The notes below the pieces were generated by a model. That model was not told the DNA's origin and ran no database searches. It saw only the letters and a program-made list of their open reading frames with translations. A stretch of DNA of 20,315 nt, from positions 1 to 20,315 of the forward strand of contig JAEDIV010000028.1 in the NCBI GenBank assembly GCA_016296675.1. The letters run 5' to 3'. This stretch comes from Clostridia bacterium (lineage in GTDB: Bacteria > Bacillota > Clostridia > Christensenellales > Aristaeellaceae). The first letter of the stretch is position 1, and every line of letters starts with the position of its first letter. The position numbers and the translations under genes are program-made. This document shows, in pieces, positions 15,450 to 20,315 of the stretch.

Positions 15450-16955
15450 ATGAAGAAACTCTTAGCCCTTCTTCTCGCGCTCATGATGGTCATCGGCGCA
15501 TCTGCCATCGCAGAGGAAGAAAAAGTAACCCTGACCGCTTTCCAGTATTCTCTCGAAAACCAGAACGTTGACTTCAACAATCTCTGGTACTTCCAGAAGA
15601 TTGAAGAAGAAACCGGCATCAAAGTAGACTTCCGCGTCATCAAAGACGCCGACTGGAGCACCCAGCTCAACCTCATGTTTGCTTCTGAAGATCTGACCGA
15701 CATGATTATCGGCAACAGCGTTGACGTTGAAGAATACGGCGTCACCCAGAAGCTCCTTCTCCCCCTCGACGAGTATCTGACTCCCGAGATCATGCCCAAC
15801 TATGTAAGCCGCCTGCCCCTCAACAATGCCGGCGACTCCATCCCCGCCTCCGATGGCAAGAGCTATTTCATCGGCTACCTCGTAGCTCAGAACGTAAACC
15901 ATGAGCCCACTTGGTTCATCAACACTGAACTCCTTGAGGAGCTTTCTCTTGAAGTTCCCACCACCATCGATGAGTACACCGACGTACTGCGCGCATTCAA
16001 GGATGCAGGCATTAAGTATCCCTACTCCGCTTCCTGCACCGATTTCGGCCCCGAGCACATCTGGGCGCAGTTCTCTTCCTTCGGCGTACCGCTGAACATG
16101 CATCTGTTTGCCTTCATCCAGGAAGATGATACCGTTGGTTTCGTAGGTGATCTGCCCGGCTTCCGCGAGGCCTGCGAGTGGCTCCACATGCTCTATGCAG
16201 AGGGCCTCATGGATCCCGAATCCCTGACTCAGGACTCCAACCTCTGGGCAAACAAAGTCAACGCCGGCGAAGTTGCTTCCTTCAACTATCTCCGCCTGAT
16301 CAATACCGCCCTGACCGCGGACACCATCCCCGCTTTCGATTCCATGCTGCCTCCCGCTGCTGACGGCTACAAGGTAACCGTTCCCCAGATCCTCGAAGTT
16401 CCCAAGCCCGGCGCCTATCTGACCAAGGCCTGCAAGGATCCCGTTGCCGCCCTTAAGTGGCTCGATGCCCAGCTCGAAACCGAAAACATGATGATCGCCG
16501 CCAACGGCAAGATGGGCGAGCAGATGATCATCAATGAAGAAGGCAAGTACGAGATCATCAATGTTCCCGAGAACAACGGCCTTTATGACATCGTTCCCGT
16601 AACCATGGGCCAGTTCTTCGCTCCCGGCGAGTACTACTCTGCGATCTATCAGATGGCTCCCCACCGCGTAGAGCGCTACGAGGATTCCGTAGCCTATGCT
16701 GAGGCAGGCGTACTTGAGTACAAGTCCTTCCAGTACCTCAGAGATCTTGCCAAGATGGACAACGAAGACGCCATTGAAGCCAACAACATCTTCACCGAGC
16801 TCAAGAAGTTCCTTCAGGAATCCGTCATTGAGTTCATCAAGAACGGTGTAACCGATGAAAGCTATGCCGCATTCGTTGACACCGCCAAGTCCATCGGCTC
16901 CGAGCGCTATGTTGAGCTCTATCAGGAAGCCTACGATGCATATCTTGCGAAATAA
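15450..16955 (+). CDS. Extracellular solute-binding protein of the LplB/YtcP-type importer
   Basis: 501 residues. Residues 1-21 are a signal peptide (MKKLLALLLALMMVIGASAI), probably cut after ASAIA before EEE. There is no lipobox cysteine, unusual for a Gram-positive binding protein of this kind. The mature part fits the large LipO/YtcQ-like family 1 solute-binding proteins: FQKIEEETGIKVDFRVI, then the domain-crossing IIGNSVDVEEYGVTQKLLLP, several Trp/Tyr residues able to stack on sugars, and a C-terminal helical end. A GAAAGGGG ribosome site precedes the ATG. It follows both permease genes and ends in a strong terminator. Codons are strikingly C-ending and uniform, which suggests high expression. 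The ligand is probably an oligosaccharide cleaved by the neighbouring hydrolases; this is inference. Confidence 0.9.
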   Translation: MKKLLALLLALMMVIGASAIAEEEKVTLTAFQYSLENQNVDFNNLWYFQKIEEETGIKVDFRVIKDADWSTQLNLMFASEDLTDMIIGNSVDVEEYGVTQKLLLPLDEYLTPEIMPNYVSRLPLNNAGDSIPASDGKSYFIGYLVAQNVNHEPTWFINTELLEELSLEVPTTIDEYTDVLRAFKDAGIKYPYSASCTDFGPEHIWAQFSSFGVPLNMHLFAFIQEDDTVGFVGDLPGFREACEWLHMLYAEGLMDPESLTQDSNLWANKVNAGEVASFNYLRLINTALTADTIPAFDSMLPPAADGYKVTVPQILEVPKPGAYLTKACKDPVAALKWLDAQLETENMMIAANGKMGEQMIINEEGKYEIINVPENNGLYDIVPVTMGQFFAPGEYYSAIYQMAPHRVERYEDSVAYAEAGVLEYKSFQYLRDLAKMDNEDAIEANNIFTELKKFLQESVIEFIKNGVTDESYAAFVDTAKSIGSERYVELYQEAYDAYLAK

Positions 16956-16974
16956 TAAAACCTGAATCGTTTTT

Positions 16975-17003
16975 CGGACGCCCGTTAAGGGCGTCCGTTT
17001 TTT
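16975..17003 (+). terminator. Rho-independent terminator of the importer operon
   Basis: CGGACGCCC (16975-16983) and GGGCGTCCG (16989-16997) form a 9-bp GC-rich stem with loop GTTAA, followed by six T residues (16998-17003). Confidence 0.95.
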
Positions 17004-17014
17004 GTTTGTAATGC

Positions 17015-17065
17015 TATAATTTGCTTCGTTTTCATCTTGAATGCAGCATCAAAATTTGATAAAAT
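17015..17065 (+). promoter_or_regulatory. Promoter region of the GH43-FMN-MFS operon (one good, one possible promoter)
   Basis: The better promoter is TTGAAT (17037-17042), a 17-bp spacer and TAAAAT (17060-17065) with a TGA extended -10. An upstream TGCTATAAT (17012-17020) is the same extended -10 seen at two other promoters here, but its -35 would fall in the terminator and is poor. Tandem promoters are possible. Confidence 0.65.
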
Positions 17066-17097
17066 ATCGGTGATATAAGCCATAAGGAGTGCTGATT

Positions 17098-17964
17098 ATG
17101 AAAAGAAACGAAATCAATATCCGCGATCCTTTTGTTCTCGTAGATGAAGGCAAATACTATCTTTTCGGCACGCGCGGCGCAACCTGCTGGGGCCCGGCGA
17201 ACGGCTTTGATGTGTATGTATCCGAGGATCTTGATTCCTGGTCCGATCCCATTGTATGCTTTGAAAACGACGGATCCTTCTGGGCGGATCAGAATTACTG
17301 GGCGCCGGAAGTACACGTATATAACGGGAAATATTATATGTTTGCAAGCTTCAAAACGGATAAAACATGCCGCGGCACGGCGATTCTTGTCTCCGATACC
17401 CCTGTCGGTCCTTATAAGCCGCACTCTGACGGCTGCGTGACCCCGTGCGACTGGGAATGCCTTGACGGCACATTCTATGTTGACAAAAACGGCAATCCCT
17501 ACATGGTTTTCTGTCACGAATGGGTGCAGGTCGGAGACGGCGAGGTATGCGCTGTAAAACTCACCAAGGATCTGAAAAAAGCAGACGGCGTGCCTCGTCT
17601 TCTTTTCCACGCTTCCGAAGCTGAATGGAAAAAATCCGTACATCATAAAAGAACCGGTATTGACGGATATGTAACAGACGGCCCGTTCATGTGGAGAACG
17701 CAAAACGGAAACCTTCTCTGCCTCTGGGCAAGCTTTTCCGAGGGCGGATATACAGAGGCCGTTGCGCTTTCGGATAACGGCGAAATCGACGGCAACTTCA
17801 TGCAGATCGATCCCCTTTTCATGGATGACGGCGGACACGGAATGGTGTTTAAGGCGCTTGACGGAAAGCTGTATCTGACTCTCCACAGTCCCAATACACA
17901 TCTTGAAGAACGCCCGTTTTTCCACGAAATCACTGAAGTCAATGGCACGCTTAAGCGTCTGTAA
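17098..17964 (+). CDS. GH43-family glycoside hydrolase (five-bladed beta-propeller), apparently cytoplasmic
   Basis: 288 residues from an ATG with AAGGAG 8 nt upstream; no signal peptide. GH43 landmarks: the general base Asp in INIRDPFVL near the N-terminus, WAPEVH in the next blade, and the pKa-modulating Asp in CLDGTFY. At the expected general-acid site the sequence reads YVTDGPFMW, with Asp where classic GH43 enzymes have Glu (EGP); I recall a GH43 subgroup that has TDGP together with the GGHGMVF motif also present here. GH43 enzymes are inverting, mostly beta-xylosidases, alpha-L-arabinofuranosidases or arabinanases. It opens an operon with an FMN-fold protein (14 nt later) and an MFS transporter. 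Exact activity unknown; a side-chain-removing or exo-acting role on imported oligosaccharide is the simplest reading. Confidence 0.85.
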   Translation: MKRNEINIRDPFVLVDEGKYYLFGTRGATCWGPANGFDVYVSEDLDSWSDPIVCFENDGSFWADQNYWAPEVHVYNGKYYMFASFKTDKTCRGTAILVSDTPVGPYKPHSDGCVTPCDWECLDGTFYVDKNGNPYMVFCHEWVQVGDGEVCAVKLTKDLKKADGVPRLLFHASEAEWKKSVHHKRTGIDGYVTDGPFMWRTQNGNLLCLWASFSEGGYTEAVALSDNGEIDGNFMQIDPLFMDDGGHGMVFKALDGKLYLTLHSPNTHLEERPFFHEITEVNGTLKRL

Positions 17965-17978
17965 GAAAGGAAACAAAC

Positions 17979-18896
17979 ATGGATCTTTCGAAAATCACCA
18001 ATTTCCGCGATTCCAATCAGATTACGCGCGCCTATTTCGATTCCATTTTGGTCGAAGCCAGATATCTGGACAGCTGCGTGCCTGATCTGTCAATGACCCT
18101 TTTCGAAAAAACGTTCGCCTCCCCCATCATGATTGCCGCCTTTTCCCATCTCTCCGGAACGCATCCGGGCGGCATGGTCGAAATGGCCAAGGGAGCAAAA
18201 CTTGCCGGCATTCTCAACTGGGCCGGCATGGGCGACGAGGACGAGTTTACGCGCATCCGCGAAACAGGCGCAGAGACCATCAAGATTGTAAAGCCCTATC
18301 AGGACAGGGAAAAAGTCTTCCGATATTTAAAGCATGCCGAAAAAGAAGGCGCGCTCGCTGTCGGCATGGATATCGACCATTCCTTTGACCACAGAGGCTA
18401 TAACGATGTCTGTCTTGGGATGGAAATGAAGCCTGTAACGCGCGAAGAGCTCGCATCCTTTGTAAAAGCTACGGATCTTCCCTTTGTTGTAAAAGGTGTT
18501 TTGAGCGTCCAGGATGCAGTCAAGTGCAAGGAAGCCGGCGTTTCCGGTATCCTTCTTTCCCACCATCACGGCATCCAGCCCTATGCTGTTCCTCCGCTTG
18601 CGATGTTGCCCCGCATCAAAAAAGCAATCGGAAACAGCATGGAAATTTTCGTTGATTGCTCCATCGATACAGGTGCAGACGCATTCAAATGCCTTGCGCT
18701 CGGCGCAAAAGCCGTTTGCGTAGGCCGCGCGATTCTCCCCTCCCTTCACGATGAAGGCGCTGAGGGCGTAAAAAAGTATGTTGACCGTATGACGGACGAT
18801 CTCCGCGCTCTGATGGCGAGAACTGCCTCCAGGACGCTTTCTCAAATTCCCGAGGATGTTCTTTACGACGCATCCACATTACAACCGCTTACGTAA
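17979..18896 (+). CDS. Divergent FMN-dependent alpha-hydroxy-acid oxidase/dehydrogenase-fold protein
   Basis: 305 residues, against about 360 for glycolate or lactate oxidases. The TIM-barrel FMN fold is recognisable: ASPIMIAAFSHLS (47-59), the FMN-contacting lysine Lys172 in VVKGVLSVQDA, and the phosphate-binding end GADAFKCLALGAKAVCVGRA. The catalytic loop is SHHHGIQ (194-200) where the family has SNHGARQ: His196 keeps the catalytic histidine position, but the substrate-carboxylate arginine is Ile199. The later DGG-x-R-x-G loop is DCSIDTG, so that arginine is lost too. FMN binding is likely; oxidation of an ordinary alpha-hydroxy acid is doubtful. It sits between GH43 and MFS genes with 14- and 20-nt gaps, so it is one transcript. 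The reaction is unknown. Confidence 0.75.
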   Translation: MDLSKITNFRDSNQITRAYFDSILVEARYLDSCVPDLSMTLFEKTFASPIMIAAFSHLSGTHPGGMVEMAKGAKLAGILNWAGMGDEDEFTRIRETGAETIKIVKPYQDREKVFRYLKHAEKEGALAVGMDIDHSFDHRGYNDVCLGMEMKPVTREELASFVKATDLPFVVKGVLSVQDAVKCKEAGVSGILLSHHHGIQPYAVPPLAMLPRIKKAIGNSMEIFVDCSIDTGADAFKCLALGAKAVCVGRAILPSLHDEGAEGVKKYVDRMTDDLRALMARTASRTLSQIPEDVLYDASTLQPLT

Positions 18897-18916
18897 AGAT
18901 AGGAAGTAGCAAAAAA

Positions 18917-20113
18917 ATGCAGTCTTATTTTGAAAAACGAAAGGATATCTTTCAAAAATCCGGCGGACTTAAGTTCTTCCTTCTGTCCATCCTGATTTCA
19001 GGCCTTTCCTACGGCCTTTATAAAGGTGTACTCGACAATTACCTTGCCGAAGTTGTCGGCATGCTCGAAATGAACCGCGGCGTAACGGAGTTTTTCAGGG
19101 AGCTTCCCGGTGTTCTGCTCGTATTCATTCTGGCCGTTTTTTACATGTTCTCTGCGGAGACTTTTTACAAAATCGGCGCGGTGATCATGCTGGTTGGCAT
19201 GGGTCTTCAGGCATTTCTGCCGCCAACCGTCATTTTGGCAACGGTCGCCATCTGCGTCTATTCCCTGGGCGAACATATTCAGTTGGGCATGAAATCGTCC
19301 CTAACTTTAAAATACGCACGCGAAGGAAGAGGCGGCGAGGCGCTTGGCATCCAGTCTGCGGCCAGCCAGATCGGAACGCTTGTCGGTTATTTTGCTGTGG
19401 TTCTTGTGTTCTCTCTCGTTACCAAGAATCAGCCCTACAAGCTCTTTTTCTTTATCGCCGCATTGCTTGCCGGAATCAGTGCAGTATGTTCAATGTTTGT
19501 GTCCGGAAAGAGCACTACGGACGAAAGCAAACGCCGCTTTTATTTCCACAGAAAGTATTTGAAGTACTATATGCTTGAAATGTTTTATGGCTCAAGAAAG
19601 CAGGTGTTCATCACTTTCGGCCCATATCTTCTCGTTCTTTTCTACAAGGCTGACGCCGCTACCATTAGCCTGCTTTTTGCCATTTCCGCAATCGCCGGCT
19701 TTATCGCTTCCCCGATCGTCGGAAAGATCATTGACAAACTGGGCTATAAAACCGTCATGGTCGCAGATACTCTGATTCTTGTCATCGTGTGCTTTTTCTA
19801 CGGCTTTGCGCATCACATTTTCCCGACAAACATTGCATTCATCGTCTGCTGCGTGAATTATGTTCTGGATTCTGTGATCTCGCTTGCGTCCATGGCTTCC
19901 AATGTCTATGTTCAGGATATTTCAGACAACGCAGACGAAGTCAAAGCAACGATTTCCACCGGCGTATCCATCAATCATGTCATTTCCATTTTCATCGCCC
20001 TTTTCGGAGGCTGGATCTGGCAGACGCTGGGCATTGAACTTTTGTTCATGATCTCAGCGACCCTTGGACTTTTAAACAGCGCCTACGCGGCAACCATCAA
20101 AAGGAAGGCATAA
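18917..20113 (+). CDS. Major facilitator superfamily transporter
   Basis: 398 residues with about 12 hydrophobic segments in two six-helix halves joined by a basic central loop (SGKSTTDESKRRFYFHRKYL, about residues 195-215). The loop between helices 8 and 9 has the MFS-type GKIIDKLGYKTVMVADTL, equivalent to the conserved G-x-x-x-D-R-x-G-R/K motif. The size and topology fit PF07690. It is the last gene of the GH43 operon (20 nt after the FMN-fold gene) and ends 1 bp before a perfect terminator. A GGAAGT ribosome site precedes the ATG. The substrate is not readable; a sugar, sugar acid or efflux of a pathway product are all possible. Confidence 0.85.
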   Translation: MQSYFEKRKDIFQKSGGLKFFLLSILISGLSYGLYKGVLDNYLAEVVGMLEMNRGVTEFFRELPGVLLVFILAVFYMFSAETFYKIGAVIMLVGMGLQAFLPPTVILATVAICVYSLGEHIQLGMKSSLTLKYAREGRGGEALGIQSAASQIGTLVGYFAVVLVFSLVTKNQPYKLFFFIAALLAGISAVCSMFVSGKSTTDESKRRFYFHRKYLKYYMLEMFYGSRKQVFITFGPYLLVLFYKADAATISLLFAISAIAGFIASPIVGKIIDKLGYKTVMVADTLILVIVCFFYGFAHHIFPTNIAFIVCCVNYVLDSVISLASMASNVYVQDISDNADEVKATISTGVSINHVISIFIALFGGWIWQTLGIELLFMISATLGLLNSAYAATIKRKA

Positions 20114-20140
20114 GAAAAAGCGGCTTAAGGCCGCTTTTTC
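20114..20140 (+). terminator. Rho-independent terminator of the GH43-FMN-MFS operon
   Basis: GAAAAAGCGGC (20114-20124) and GCCGCTTTTTC (20130-20140) form a perfect 11-bp stem with loop TTAAG. The A-rich and T-rich ends make it functional in both directions. Confidence 0.93.
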
Positions 20141-20168
20141 AGATCATCAACAAACCTCCGGGAGAGGT

Positions 20169-20196
20169 ATGGAGAGGGAGCGCACTCCCTCTCCAT
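20169..20196. repeat. Perfect 12-bp hairpin in the 3' intergenic region
   Basis: ATGGAGAGGGAG (20169-20180) and CTCCCTCTCCAT (20185-20196) pair around loop CGCA, followed by TTTTC. It may be a second, weaker terminator or part of an intergenic repeat. Confidence 0.65.
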
Positions 20197-20203
20197 TTTC
20201 AAT

Positions 20204-20232
20204 CGATTTTGGCGGCATGTACGGCAAAATCG
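20204..20232. repeat. 8-bp inverted repeat in the 3' intergenic region
   Basis: CGATTTTG (20204-20211) and CAAAATCG (20225-20232) are perfect inverse copies separated by 13 nt. I see no gene in 20141-20315; this is one of three hairpins in it. Confidence 0.5.
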
Positions 20233-20275
20233 CGCGTTTTCACAAAGCGTAGCAACTGTTAACGCTTCCCCTTTC

Positions 20276-20315
20276 CGATCCCCGCCCGGAAATCCCGAAG
20301 GATTTCAGGGGATCG
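20276..20315. repeat. Nested inverted repeat at the window edge
   Basis: The outer arms CGATCCCC (20276-20283) and GGGGATCG (20308-20315) enclose an inner hairpin GAAATCC/GGATTTC (20289-20295 and 20300-20306) with loop CGAA. The window ends at the last base of the outer arm, so it may continue. Confidence 0.55.

Noticed and set aside
15462..16664. 400-codon open frame on the minus strand opposite the solute-binding protein
   Set aside because: Same shadow effect: the real gene on the plus strand has a signal peptide, operon context and terminator, and the antisense frame has no family signature.

Overview
This 20.3-kb window looks like a chromosomal carbohydrate-use region from a gut- or rumen-type Firmicute (class Clostridia). 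The evidence is strong AGGAGG ribosome binding sites, TTG and GTG starts, extended -10 promoters (TGCTATAAT), moderate GC, LplB/YtcP-type sugar importers without their own ATPase, and family content (GH26, GH10, GH43, DUF3798). The order Christensenellales or a relative is possible, but this is an impression and not a demonstrated assignment.

Layout. (1) Positions 1-1338, plus strand: the 3' part of a secreted GH26 mannanase-type enzyme with an N-terminal CBM35/CBM6-like module, ended by a bidirectional hairpin terminator. (2) 1394-7399, minus strand: a four-gene ABC importer operon. Its order of transcription is a DUF3798 periplasmic-binding-type protein, a hairpin terminator/attenuator and a long inverted repeat, a double ATPase, a 624-residue permease with a roughly 230-residue extracytoplasmic coiled-coil insertion, and a second permease. 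(3) 7649-10282, minus: a Tet(M)/EF-G-like translational GTPase fused to a C-terminal YacP/Rae1-type NYN ribonuclease domain. (4) 10398-13329, minus: a two-gene operon of apparently intracellular glycoside hydrolases, one (alpha/alpha)6-barrel (MGH1/GH63-like) and one GH10-like. (5) 13492-16955, plus, divergent from (4): an LplB-type permease, a YtcP-type permease and an extracellular solute-binding protein. (6) 17098-20113, plus: a GH43-family enzyme, a divergent FMN-dependent alpha-hydroxy-acid-oxidase-fold protein and an MFS transporter. (7) 20141-20315: no gene, but three hairpins.

How the genes may work together (inference): GH26 acts outside the cell on beta-mannan. The LplB/YtcP system imports oligosaccharides, with energy probably supplied by a shared MsmX-type ATPase encoded elsewhere. 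The cytoplasmic GH10-like, MGH1-like and GH43-like enzymes break these down. The DUF3798 operon imports a different, unknown ligand.

The most interesting items are the GTPase-NYN fusion, which could place an A-site mRNA nuclease on a ribosome-binding GTPase; the DUF3798 importer with its coiled-coil permease; and the FMN-fold protein that has lost the substrate-carboxylate arginine. I see no CRISPR array, tRNA, rRNA or insertion sequence.
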